Shown: in pieces, positions 22,341-33,900 of the stretch
Position numbering within the stretch: position 1 is the stretch's first letter
How the letters are laid out: each line of letters begins with the position of its first letter
DNA from: Neodiprion pinetum
Lineage: Eukaryota > Arthropoda > Insecta > Hymenoptera > Diprionidae
Assembly: GCF_021155775.2 (NCBI RefSeq)
Contig: NC_060234.1
Coordinates: 18,376,526-18,440,525, forward strand
DNA: 64,000 nucleotides
Direction: 5' to 3'
Program-made: the position numbers and the translations under genes
Notes under the pieces: generated by a model
What the model was told of the DNA's origin: nothing
Seen by the model: the letters and a program-made list of their open reading frames with translations, nothing else
Database searches by the model: none

Positions 22341-25230
22341 AACTAGCTGCCAAAAGGTCTGTTGGGGAGGAAGAAGAAGAATTTAGAAAAGAATGAAAAC
22401 GCTCCTTTGAGTCATCAAATTAGCTGCCAAAAATATGATCAATAGCACCTCAATCAACACAAATCAACGTACACGTTAGTTACCCTGACATGAATTATCT
22501 TGTCTTGTTTATTTTTCATCAGCCACTCAATATTTATGGCTTATATTCCATAAATTATATAATTATGCCATCCTGATTTTCGAAATTCTCGGTATTGGTT
22601 TGTGATATTGTTATTATGTATGTCGTTTCGACGATGTATATTTTTCATTCATATTTCTCTATCAATGACAGGTCTCCGATGAAAAATTTTTCTGAATACT
22701 TGTACATGATATATATCTAGATTTTGGAGAGATACTTTCCCCGGAATAACTCTATTAAAATAAATTATTTTTATCAGTTCCACAGGAGTAATTTAGTAAA
22801 TTCATGTTTACTTCGTTCGTATGAAGATGCAGACTTTGAGAATGTTATGACAAGCTCAGAAAAAAAATGCCTGGAATTCCCTACGGACCGTTGTTTCCAA
22901 ATTTTTAGGCAATGTGAAAGATGCTAATTATAAAAATGTTTCCCAAGAAATGTTAAGCAACTGTAAAAACTTATCGTGTAATATGAGTCTGAAAGTTCAC
23001 TTTATATTAGATCAGCGCTAGTTTTTATATTATTGTAGTATTGAAAGGGAGGGGGGTGGTTTCTAATATAATCCTGATTTTATTTCTAATTCTGTATCCT
23101 CAAACATGGAAAAATTAGGGCAACAAAATAAAAATATTGTTTGATGAGCTGTGCAGTATTTTTTTGATAAACCTAAGATATTAGTGAAATATCGAATTTT
23201 TCGAATTTTTAAGTCATATATGAAAATGTCGGCAAAATAAATAACTAGAGGTAATTTCGAAAAACTACGTTTACATCAGGTAGTTATATTTCATTTAACT
23301 CGTAGTTTGCACCTATTTGCCATTTACACAGTATAAGTTGAATCTGCTGAATGTGACGTGGAGTATATCATATGAATGTCGTTTTGTATAACATTCAGGA
23401 ATAATAACACTGAATGAACTTTAAAATTCACACAGTGAAAGATCTTTCAGAAAAAAAAGAAACGCAAATCTGTGTTGTTCGTTTTATTTTAAGAAAATTT
23501 CTTCAACGTTTCTCTAATTATTTTGATGTTCTTATATTGACTTTTTTAAAATGAAATTCGCGGCGTCTTTTTGAAAGCATGTGTAATTTTATTTGAATTG
23601 CATCACTTCCCCTAATTAAATTGTAGCTATCATTCATAAGTTCTAAGAAAAGAAATTTGTGAAATCGATTTCAAATAAAAATAGTAAAGTAAAACGGTTA
23701 CGATAGTTATAACATTTTACATTTAGTAACAAATCGACGGCCATAATAAAGGTTTATTGCTGAAGCCATATTTTCGAAAAATTGATTGTTTCTGTTTGAT
23801 ATTTGGGTTCTCGATTCCAACCCATTTTTTAACCGTCGGGTAATTGATAAGGCGTCTGATTAGCCTAGTATTTGCATATGAATGGTTTCATATTGCGGCA
23901 GTTGCTGACCATTGAAAGATATAAGAATTCGTTTTCAGTGAATATTCCCGAATCAGTAAAGCTCACAGCAAATATGTTTAAGCTCATTATCACAGGCGTG
24001 AAAATCGCATTTATTATTTGCTTTTTCCGTATTCAGCTCGCGGTTTCCGTCAGAAAGTTAGAAGTTTCATTTCCTATGTTATAATGGAATCGCATATAGT
24101 AACTCTAAACGCCAGAAACTAATGATTGGAAAACTTTGAAGCCCTTGATTTCCGTAACAGAGTTTTACGAAAATAGCCCCTTCCGCAAGGGTTTCATCAC
24201 CGCAATAACTCAAAAAAATGTGTGCCTTTCAGTATTTTGGAATATTTCCTGCCTTGAAAAATTAACTCATGTCAATCAAAATTAAGAGTATCTTAAAAGA
24301 AAAAATTGGTTTCTCGCCAGTGCTGTGAGTTTTCAATTGTAATCGTAATTCAATTACGCATTTAGTTAACAATTACTTTAACGATTTACACAATATTATA
24401 CGGATAAAATTCAATCACAAATTTGAGTCCTGTTATTGGATGAAATGGATATCATAAGAAAATAATTAAAAAGACGTTTATTTGAGTTTGCTTTGTACTC
24501 ATATCTGAATTACGAAAGTACATAATGGGTAGTTAAATTATTTTTAAATTGTTTATTACCACAGTAATGTGTAATTGAATTTATTTGAATTACAAATTGC
24601 GAAAGTGAGTTATAATTTTTCAAAATGACGAATTATAAAAGCTAATTGTAATTAAATCTGCTGAAATAACCCATTAGAAAAGTAATTTCCTATTAGAGTG
24701 TCTTTGTAATACAATTGGCATCCAACGCAATATAATAAAAATGCAAATGCAAAATGAATTAAGGCTGGTAAAATACAATTACGCGACAAGGCATGAGTTT
24801 CATCATCAAATAGCACAGAAAAGATGTCCACATTTTATTTGGTCTAGCTTCGACTCTTCTGTGCAAGACATTCCGCATAAAATTTTTCGCCTTATTTTAA
24901 GCGATTTACGTTCTTCGTCATTGGCTATGAGATTTGCAGTCCTTTAAGAATCGTAATGCTTGCACATGGGAAAAAAGGTGGTGCAGACGTTGGCTTTTGT
25001 TCGTGAAGGTTTCGCGAACAAAAGGCGTGTTACATAAAAGGTTGAAAGAAGCAGGAGTACAGCGGCACTGACCCTGTCTGACCTCACTCACTATCGGCGA
25101 GAACGACGCCTACACATGGGACTATGCCAGGAATAGCATGCCGTGACGGAAGTCTACTTTACAGATGGGCTTTCCGACGGTGTCTTTGAACCCACCGTAA
25201 TGCTCTCGACAGATTATCACCTCACGATGA
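22341..25230. other. Noncoding AT-rich stretch
   Basis: No supported gene. TAATTACAATTAC-rich sequence at 24,340-24,690. A hairpin with a 10-bp stem (CTTTTGTTCG / CGAACAAAAG) at about 24,993-25,024. The 70-codon frame at 23,872-24,084 is unremarkable. Confidence 0.5.
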
Positions 25231-25465
25231 CCCAAGGGGCTAATCACTATGCAAAGGTGGCGTACACCGACTGCGATTACATCGATTACACGAAGCCTAC
25301 ACAGATCGCAAGGAGATTACAAGGATTACAAAGAGATTACCAAAAGACTGCAAAGATTACACGAAGATTATATGTATTGCAAAGAGATTACAAACGATTA
25401 CAAGAGATTGCAAAGATTATAAAAGATTGCAGAGTTTACATGACATTACATTGGATTACATCCCA
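25231..25465 (-). repeat. GTAATC minisatellite, copy C (inverted), with conserved cap
   Basis: On the + strand, GATTACAAAGAGATTAC-type words follow the cap at 25,231-25,280. Read on the minus strand the cap gives GGTGTACGCC...TAGTGATTAGCCCC, matching the caps at 4.65, 7.8 and 44.35 kb. Confidence 0.7.
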
Positions 25466-27029
25466 TGCGGAACACTTTATCTATTAGTGGTCCATACAGG
25501 ATTCACAGCTCTGTAAAAGATCTATATCCGTAATGGATAATACACATCACAGATGTCCACAATATCCATGATTGGATTAAAGCTAGTGATGGATATCCAG
25601 TGGATGTCTGTTAATACCTGTGCGCATTAATGGAGGTACTATAGATAACCACCAGGCGGCGAATGGTAGCTCTTCTCTTTCGCTACAAAAGAGAGCTCTA
25701 AGTTTTACAAAACCCTAGCAATTCGGTCACCTAGATTACTGTGAATTTCTCCATCTAACCATCTGCGAACTATGCTAGTCTCTGATGGATATACACAGAT
25801 TCTGAGTCACATACCATCTGACCCGCAAAATTATGATAAGGCAGCTTCGATTAATCGGAAAAGTGATTAACCGAAGTCGTCGATTACTCGATTAATTGCA
25901 CTGCACTAGATCTTTACCTACTTGGTCGTTCTTGGGTGCCTAGTCTATGTTGCCTAGGCCTTGGACTTTTTGTTGGGGTAGAATAAAATGTACACATGAC
26001 AGTTTCTGATATTTTTCATGTTACATAAACAGGAGTGGATGATATAAAAATAACGTCGATTGAAGGTAATGATTTCTTCTTCACGAAATCCATGATATCT
26101 CCTAGTCAATATCTACTAGAGTTTTGGAAGACGTATGGAAAATGAACATTGGGATCTCTAATAGGTATCTATTATATATAGTTTAGGATAAAATGAATGT
26201 CTAATACAGGTATTGCGTATCCATTATGGACGTCCATGGTACGTTCATTGCAGGTACATGTTCTCTGTGGGATGAAATTATATGACGTACAGTGAAGATC
26301 CTTGCCATAATGGTGACTTGTCTACGCAACACAAGTCCGATTCTATGTGTTCGTTTCGTGAGTCTAATGAAACAGGCATGAAATAACACTGCAAAAGTTT
26401 AAAGAAATAAACTAATTAAAGAAAATTATTCTTTATTTTATTTAAATTTATCCACTGTACGAATACTTTTGTCCCTCACTGTATGTACACCAGATTACAA
26501 CAGTCATTAACCCCTTGCGATGACCCAATACCTGAAATCAACTGCAGGTGGCTGCAGACTGCTGTCTTGAATGAAATGGAACAGCACAGATGAAGAAAAG
26601 AATGAGAAAAAACAGTCGTTGTGAGGAAATCGTGTCACACATCCACAGTCTATTGGTTGAATTCCTTTACGGGCTGAACTCGGCTGATGTTTGGTTTTCA
26701 ACAGTTTACAGCATTGGCAGCTAAGAGTCGATGCGAATATTCATTGGGCTTCGCGTTTTATTACAAGTATCAGGTTCCATTGAGGATGAATCGTCTGAGT
26801 CAGAAGTCATAAAAACAGAAAAAGCTTTTTCCAAAATCCACAGTAATGTCATTTGCACCAATGATAATAATCATGAATGAAGCAACATTCCTGCAGCCGT
26901 GCGATCGACGTGAAGCTGAGTGAATCAAGATTCCTGGCAGGGAATCGCCGCCAAGTTACCTCACAGGCCAGAGCTAGCGAAGAATCTTTACCCAGTCTAG
27001 CTAGTTCCTTATCTTCCTATGTATAAGCA
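25466..27029. other. Noncoding stretch
   Basis: Contains loose repeats of ATGGATATCCA/ATGGACGTCCATGG-type words (25,530-25,620 and 26,100-26,260), an AAATAAA-rich patch at 26,410-26,450, and a short piece (26,820-26,910) related to the dispersed repeat at 55.2 kb. No gene supported. Confidence 0.45.
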
Positions 27030-27034
27030 CGTCG
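27030..27034. repeat. Transib target-site duplication, left (CGTCG)
   Basis: CGTCG precedes the left inverted repeat and is repeated exactly at 30,306-30,310 just outside the right end. A 5-bp GC-rich duplication is characteristic of Transib insertion. Confidence 0.85.
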
Positions 27035-27072
27035 CACAGTGGTCCCAAATCCCAAATCTTAGGACAAAAATA
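27035..27072 (+). promoter_or_regulatory. Transib left end with recombination-signal-like layout
   Basis: The heptamer CACAGTG (27,035-27,041) is followed by a 22-bp spacer and then ACAAAAATA (27,064-27,072). The vertebrate V(D)J signal is CACAGTG, a 12- or 23-bp spacer, then ACAAAAACC, so the nonamer agrees at 7 of 9 positions and the spacer is one base short of 23. The spacer includes a tandem CCCAAAT. This is the expected transposase binding and cleavage site. Confidence 0.8.
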
Positions 27073-27104
27073 GAAGGTATCGTGTAATCGCTACAAAATA
27101 CGAT

Positions 27105-27270
27105 GCCCGGGGGTTTTCGAGGTTGCTGAACCCGAATCTGAAGTCAAATTTTCAAAAAACAAGATGGCTGCCCAAAAATGGCGGAAAAATTTCTTCAAAA
27201 TTTAATTAATCTTCACGAAATATGGTACTCAGGGGTTTTCGAGGTCGCTGAACACGAATCTATTTTGAAA
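27105..27270 (+). repeat. Two units of the 121-bp repeat family inside Transib
   Basis: GGGGTTTTCGAGG(T)TGCTGAACCCGAATC at about 27,110 and a close relative at about 27,232 are spaced 122 bp. They carry the same AAATGGCGG-type word as the units at 8.6-9.1 kb and lie between the transposase stop codon and the left inverted repeat. Confidence 0.7.
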
Positions 27271-27426
27271 GAACAGAAGAACATGCTAATATATGTATGT
27301 GGGATATAGTAGATAGGTAAAGTATCGAAATAAACAATACAAATTCGAGTATATTGACTCATTTAATGAAAAATTACATTAAATACAAACAGTTAATAAA
27401 CAAACCTATTTTTTAAATTGGGAAAA

Positions 27427-30037
27427 TTAATCGCTATCTGTAGTCGCAGCACAACTATCGTCATCACTATCGCTACAGTCACTAGATAAAACGTCTTCAT
27501 TATTGTGAACACTAGCTGACTTTAACAACGCAACTGCTTCGCGTGATAAGGGTTTGGTTGCCTTTGCTGGCAGCTTACGTAAACTGGAAATCAGAGGGTC
27601 GGACGAAACCAAAAGCCACGAGAAAACATCTTCCATATTGTCCTTCCTACTACATTTTCTGGAAAAATCTTGTCGGAATGATTTTATGTATTTATTACAA
27701 GCTTCCTGGGCTTCTTCTGACATCTGTCCTATTGGCAGCTTCGAAAATCGTAGTATTTTTGCCCCGTGAATTAACAGTTTGTGTACAGTAGTGGGCATAT
27801 GGTACCAATCATATAGTAGCACGAATCTACGGGCTGTAGCAAGAGCGTATTCTTCAAACTTCTGCACATTTATCTCAAAACCGCACGATATCACTTGTAA
27901 GATTACGTGGAATCTTTTTATTAGGTCCTCATCTTGTCCCGTAATAGATGCAGAAACGCTTAAATTTTGGAAAAAACGACGAGCGGTATTCCCGTCGTTT
28001 GTACTACCGAAACCTTGTTTTGGCTGATCAATTAAAAGGCCCAATTTTTCCCGGAAACCTTTTTGTATATTTTTTTTACGATCCTCGATGCTTTTCTTAT
28101 TCGAGGACCACTTTCCATTTTCTAATTTATACGAAATATGTAAAAGGTACTCAAAAAACCGAATCCAGGCGTGCAGGGAAGATATTCCGTACTGTAAATG
28201 ATCTTCGTTTATCTTTTTATTCAACATCTTGTCGATGTCGTTGAACTCTTTTGATCTACTGCCGCAAAGATAGCATCGTTGAGAAGATGTAGTAGATGTG
28301 ATTGAGTTACAAACTTTTCCATCGACCATTGTTAACGCTAATTTGTAGATCACATTAATTTCTTTTCCATTAACAATCGTATGAAAAGATTGGAGCTGAT
28401 TTATTTGTTCTTGGATACCGCTTACTTCAGCTCGCGTTCCTTCCGCAGTCTCTTTTAAGAACTCGATTTTTATCGGTCTACAAAATCGAGAGGATGAGGG
28501 TTGCGGATTTTGCCGAATAATTATGTCTTGTTGTTTACCTCATCAACAAACATGAGCTGCAGTGGCACAAGCGAAGTAAAAAAAATGGTCGCATCCGATT
28601 TACCTCTATCGTCATTGCTAAATTTTTGTTTAAAAGTGCTTTGCCCGGATGTCCAGTCGCATCCCCATTTGCAAATCAAATTCATTTCAGAAATTTTATC
28701 GGATGAGAGGCAAGTCAAAACGTCTTCTTGCACTGACAATATGCGGCTCGCTGTGTGATCCAACAGTGCTTGAAGCTTCACTTCTGCCCTACTTTCAGTT
28801 ATGGTTATATCATCTTTTGGCGGATAACATTTTTTTTTGGCCTGCAGCACACATTTGTAAGATGGATATATTTTCGAGTTAAGTGCTAGCGCCCCGGAAC
28901 GTATTCCCTGATACATATGTTTGGACATATGATACTCAATCATTAGAGACAGAGCAGCATCATCGGAATAACAATCTGCTGAAACAGTACGTAAAGATTG
29001 CCTGCATTTTAAAGCACTAGTAGGACTACCCACGGTGACATCTTGCATTACTTTTGCGGCATCCAATTTTCCTTCAGCTCGAATATTCATCTGAGTGGCA
29101 AGGGCAAAGGCAAGCTCTTCGGTTCTGGACTGGTTACGTATATTTCCGATTTCTCTTCTTTTCGTCCGTTCGCCCAAGTTTTCAAAGCTTTTCGTAGGGC
29201 GACCACGAACGCGAACTGCAGGTGATTCTTCTTTTTCTATAGAGTTCCCGACCTCATTATTCCCGAAGACGACGAATGTGCTCAACCAATCAGTATTTTT
29301 TGGAAGAAACACAGCCTCGGTCCTCCTAGCTTTTTACCACTTCGTTCGCATGTAGTGCAATAATTGACGAATCGTCTGTTTCTCAGTCTTTGATAACGTG
29401 TACGAGCAGCATAGTTTTTGAGACAAACGATTCTCGATGACTTCATGAGCTTCCTTTGCATTGTCGTTCAAATGCTTCTTAATTCGCTTCTTCTAAGCGA
29501 AATATTTCCTCGCGAGTGCAGCGAACTTCACTGTGTGTCTGCGAACCTAGAAAAAAAGAATTCAATAATGAGATAACAATATATAATTTTAGAGAATTAA
29601 TAATAATACTACAACGCTGTGAACAATACAATAATAATATTGTAAACAACATTTTTCAGCAACAAATTTGGAGGAAATAATCCCTTGACTTCGTGCCATG
29701 CCGCATGCCGTGCGCCGCGCGCCGTCGCGACGCCTGCTGAGCCTGAGGTCAATCCCCACGTCTATTTATAAAAAAATTCACCAAAACGAAAAAGGCAGTC
29801 GTAGGCAGCTAATCTTCGGTTACGTAATACTCAAAAGTCTAAAGAATGATATGAAACCCGTCCGGTCACTTAATTATGTACAATTATTAACTTTTACTCT
29901 ATGTAAACATAATTTTTTTTCGTCGCGGGCACGTAAATGCACAGTAGATGTTTACATTCTTTGTTGCTTGGTGTGGAGTTGATATGAAAAACTGTACCGA
30001 TATAGAAAATGTACTTACTTTCAGGAGAAGATTCCAT
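27427..30037 (-). pseudogene. Transib transposase (RAG1-core-like), spliced, inactivated
   Basis: DDE recombinase that would cut at the element's ends. Exon 1 (30,037-30,019) starts ATGGAATCTTCTCC and ends before GTAAGT. Exon 2 starts at 29,546 after TTTTTTTCTAG, and the join is in frame. First aspartate: GCDWTSGQS (codon 28,658-28,656). Second: MVDGKVCN (28,323-28,321). CYLC and HKLLIH match the RAG1-type zinc ligands. The glutamate is in the QEACNK context (27,705-27,703), followed by MEDV as in RAG1. The protein ends in an acidic tail. Damage: a frameshift near 29,481, a TAA at 29,336-29,334, and a frameshift near 28,517. Some substitutions are likely too, for example tryptophan after the first aspartate, where I would expect glycine. 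Confidence 0.88.
29547..30018 (-). other. Intron of the Transib transposase gene
   Basis: 472 bp from GTAAGT (donor at 30,018) to TTTCTAG (acceptor at 29,547). Joining the flanking exons keeps one frame (…SSPE-S-SQTHSEV…). It contains a CpG-rich patch at 29,695-29,760 that contrasts with the AT-rich remainder. Confidence 0.7.
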
Positions 30038-30269
30038 TTTGTAGAATTGAAATAGCTGAATTCTACTCGAAGTTAATGCACTTTTAACACAGCCGAAGTT
30101 TTAGAGCGTAGCGCAAGACCGACGCTACCTGTTCCCGCGCTCCGTTACGAATGAGATCCCAACGGCTAAACGCAACATCTGCCACTTCCCGACCCTTGAA
30201 AGGGACGCTGGTAATACCCCTCTACCTGACCCAGTACTTAGAATTCCTTAAATAGAAACTTCATTTTTC

Positions 30270-30305
30270 GATTTCTGTCCAGCGATTTGGGATTTGGGAA
30301 CACTG
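30270..30305 (-). promoter_or_regulatory. Transib right end, signal with damaged heptamer
   Basis: Read inward on the minus strand: CAGTG (the heptamer lacking its first CA), a 22-bp spacer, then ACAGAAATC as nonamer equivalent (30,270-30,278). Spacer length and the CCCAAATCCCAAATC part equal the left end. CGTCG follows immediately outside, so the two bases were lost at or after insertion. Confidence 0.75.
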
Positions 30306-30310
30306 CGTCG

Positions 30311-32933
30311 TTATATCTTAGGAACTCGGGAATATTTTTTTCAATTTCGATATAACCTTAGTGTAGAAGTGTCATAAAAATCGGTTAAATGGTTCTTTAT
30401 TTATTAACTGTCAGAGATGACGGAAAAAACGTCTTTCTTCTTCTTCTTCTCCACGCCAGATCGCCTTTCGAACACGATTCTGATCGAACACGTATACCAA
30501 TTGACTTCATGTTTGAAACACAGATATTTGCCATCGAAATCTCGCCCCTCGTTGATTTTGGCATGAATCTGTACCCGTATTCGGCTGATATATTATCATA
30601 AAGTTATGAAGTGGTCGATAATAAAGATAGAAACGAAAACAATGGCCGCTGGGTAGAGCAGTTAATAATATAACAGCCGGATGGCTCTGTTGACCGTTTA
30701 TCCGTAATGGCTGCCCCCTGGAGCTGTCACACTCATCACGCTGTCGAACGTAAAAATATTTATAATAAATTATTATTTATTTATATGTTATCCAATATCG
30801 TAATCAATTTGTGACTTAAGCGTAAACACACCGAGTGAAACAGTGATTGAGTGTCGTGAGGGTGAAAAAGTACGACGACCGTGGTTTCATGCCGATTATT
30901 GCTTATTATCACCAACATCTGCATCAAGGGCTTTTGTGATTGCACTCTGAGATATCGTGTAGATAAAGAATCGAATCAACGAAGATGCGATATTCTATAA
31001 TCGATACAAATTTGCAAAACAGCCTGAATATCAATCAGAAACATTTGTCACTCACAAATGGCTGGGAAGAAAATGCCCAGGAAAAGGTTGTTCGTTCGTC
31101 ATGAGTCTGACGAAACAATGCTCACCAGAGCTGGTGAGAAAAAAGTCATGGTGCTTCAAATCAGATTACATTTATTCGCATAACATGAGGAAATGAGTAG
31201 GTCAGACTCAACCTTTACATTTCCACCAAATGCACGATTCATTTGTGTATTGATTTTTATGTTTTGTACCATCACCTAAAATATGTCCCAATCACCAATC
31301 TGATAGAGTAGATGAACATGAAGGTTCAAATTAATAACAAACGACGCAATCAGAAACAAAGTCTGGCCACTGCTTCGAAACTCATGGTCGACATTGATAC
31401 ACTATAATATTCCACATCTGTTAAACGTAACGACCTTGATTCATGTGAAATACGATTGAAAAATGATAAGCAGTAGATTGGAAACTTTTCTTCAAAAGCT
31501 TATTATTTCTTATGTTTTACAGTCACTTGAACCATTTCTATCCTATTATCAATCCGTTCGAACAGAAAGACATTTCACTTTCGCAAGATGATGTTTCAAA
31601 ACAAGATGTGGCCCGCAGGTGTGCCAAAAGTTAACATTCTACGTACCTCATCAGAATGAACCAACTTCCACGAAACTGCCAACCACGAACTTAACCTATC
31701 GATACTTCGACATCACTAACTACCTACCAAGAAAACTGATAAAAAAGTCAATACCTGTAATCAAATAGTATGCTAAACATTTCCATTTTCAACGAATCAC
31801 CTTACAACATACGATACGTACAAACGCAGTGATAAGTTGCCATCACTTGTTTGTTTCATTCAACTACATACTTAAATTACATCATGATTGTTTTTTATTT
31901 CATATATTTTACAGTCACCTGGACCATCCTTATTTGATTATATATGGACTGATTGTGAGCCACTCAGGCCAATTCATCCCTAACAAGAGTTAAACGCTAA
32001 CAAAGTTGTGAAAATTATTTGCCACCAACTCCTGGATACGTTTATCATAGTCAACACTTTTTGGATCAATATTTCCCGTCAACAAAGATAAAATTTCAAT
32101 GAAATATCTACTAACAGAAATGTTATTCAACTTGCTTTTGTATTCAGAGTGATTTCACTTGCAACCAGCTATATAGCTTTCGACCTCCAAATCAAATCAC
32201 TGTAAAGTTAAAGTTACAAATCATTTCTGTTGTAATTCGTTATTTTTCAAAGATAAGAACACGGAGAATGTTCCTCATTTCCCCGTTTATTGAAAAATTT
32301 TACAACATTTTTCCCAGTAAAGTGGCAATTTCAATCTGACCTTTTAACTGTGACGATTTGATATTGAAACCGGAAATCAAAGCAGATTGAAGTCATGCCG
32401 AAGAACGAATATCATCGATATGTACTTGAAATTTTGTATCCTGAAGAGTAATTGCGATAGAAATTTGATAACATCCAAGTATAATCAATTTCATTCCATA
32501 CAATCGTAGTGAAAACAGCAGAGAACTGGGCAAATGGCCGAGGGTCCAATTGAAAAATAATAATGAAAAATCTTGAACTGTCGGTCAACTTGCCCTGCAG
32601 ATTGGTTTCACTGCGATTGAACGTGTGTATTACCAGATTCCAATGAAAAAACGAAATTATCGCCGCGATTGATTAGACTACGAGAAAAAATCAGCGGTGT
32701 AATGAAAGGAAGAGAAGAGCGAAAAAATAACTCCCTGGTGAAGTTCGGTCGCTATTTACGCGTTGGAATAGATACGCGTTTGGACAGGTCGGTGTTAGAG
32801 GTGTTTTATGTCCCGAGTAAAGTGAAAGCAATGCCTTAAGATTGGTTCTCTCTAGAACTAAGAAAGCAAACGAACTCGGAAGAAGGATGAGCATCACGCA
32901 AAGTGGTAGCTGGAACATACGTGCGCGGCCAGG
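30311..32933. other. Noncoding stretch
   Basis: No supported gene. At 31,059 an ATGGCTGGG start opens about 40 codons, and a GGTGAG donor-like word lies about 75 bases in, but nothing else supports an exon. Most of 31,400-32,600 is AT-rich and featureless. Confidence 0.4.
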
Positions 32934-33248
32934 ATGGCCGGTTCGGGAACCATCAGAAAGCAAGAGGATGGTATGTAAGAATTAAAATCACTCCCTTGGA
33001 GCCGCTTGCTTCAGGGTCGAGACCACCGCACAGCTAAGGCCCGTCCGGCATTTTACTATTATTTCCCCGTTGAAATATTCTCGTGCCCTGCAGACACGTT
33101 GGGTATTTCACGTGTAATCGAGCTGACCGATACCTCTCAAAATCAATCAAAACTTTGTGAAATCAATTTCCTAGTTGATAAGTGCGCGTGTGACTGCAGA
33201 TGTCTATACCGTGCTGGTATGGAAATTTTATCGTTGAATCGGATTTAG
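32934..33248 (+). CDS. Candidate two-exon small gene, unknown function
   Basis: The first exon (32,934-32,970) starts at an ATG in GGCCAGGATGGCC, a good initiation context, and encodes MAGSGTIRKQED plus one base before GTATGTAAG, a strong donor. A matching acceptor, TCTCGTGCCCTGCAG, ends at 33,093, and exon 2 (33,094-33,248) completes the codon and continues in frame to TAG. The product would be 63 residues including GISRVIELTDTSQ and a cysteine-rich CACDCRCLY. No family recognised. An inverted, diverged copy of the exon-2 region lies at 33,799-33,900. It could equally be a fragment of a larger gene or a repeat that happens to splice well. Confidence 0.3.
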
Positions 33249-33900
33249 CTTAGAAGCTATGCATTGTTAACAGAAATAATTTCATAAAAAAAATAAAAAA
33301 AAATCCAATTAAACATTCAATAGCACTCTGCGAACTCAAACGAAACAAGGACACACGATCCAAAATTCAATTCTCTTCGTGGCTTTTGAAGATTTTATGG
33401 GTCGATACGAAGTCTGTATCAGCGGAATTTAAACCATAAAATATTCTGAAACGAATCAACGAACCGTAATCTTGATTCCTTTAAGTTCACCAAGTGCTCT
33501 CCAAGTAATGACGAATTGTTTATTTCTTCTCTTACAGAAATCAATTGAGCCAAAATTTCACAGCTTTTAAGTCAAGTTTACTCTCGCATTGAAATTCATA
33601 TACATTTTTGCGACTCTCAAATAAGAGTATTGTCTAAAATTTACATCGAGAGCAAAACTTGCGTTTTTCGAAAAACATAAGGAACAGAGATTTTTTTAAT
33701 ATTATAACTTCAAAATTCACTTGAAACTGAAACTCTTTTACATCTATATTATTTTGGTATAATACATGTAGAATTCGACTCATACATATAATTAAAACTA
33801 GGACCCTAATCAATTAACAAATATACTTCACAAAGTTGGACCCAGTTTTGAGAGGGTCAAGATTTTGGCCAGTTCGATTACACGTGGAATTCCCCATGTA
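33097..33900. repeat. Inverted repeat pair around candidate exon 2
   Basis: Segment 33,097-33,182 and the inverse of 33,799-33,900 share CACGTGTAATCGA(G/A)CTG, CTCTCAAAA and AACTTTGTGAA in the same order. They are separated by about 620 bp of AT-rich DNA. In the shared frame both encode GI(S/P)RVIEL. The pair could be the arms of a foldback element or an inverted exon duplication. Confidence 0.55.

Larger units (their letters stand above)
27035..30305 (-). mobile_element. Full-length, inactivated Transib (RAG1-related) DNA transposon
   Basis: A 3,271-bp element flanked by CGTCG on both sides. The left end begins CACAGTG and the right end, inverted, CAGTG, with the outermost CA lost. The following 17 bases of the inverted repeats match apart from one position. 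The single gene runs on the minus strand from 30,037 to 27,427 with one intron. The CpG-rich segment 29,695-29,760 lies in that intron. The 3' flank inside the element holds two ~122-bp-spaced units of the same tandem repeat as at 8.5 kb. Ends, duplication and transposase agree on Transib; the coding damage shows the copy is dead. Confidence 0.9.

Noticed and set aside
27543..29355. Plus-strand frames of 60-98 codons under the Transib gene
   Set aside because: They are antisense shadows of the transposase coding sequence.
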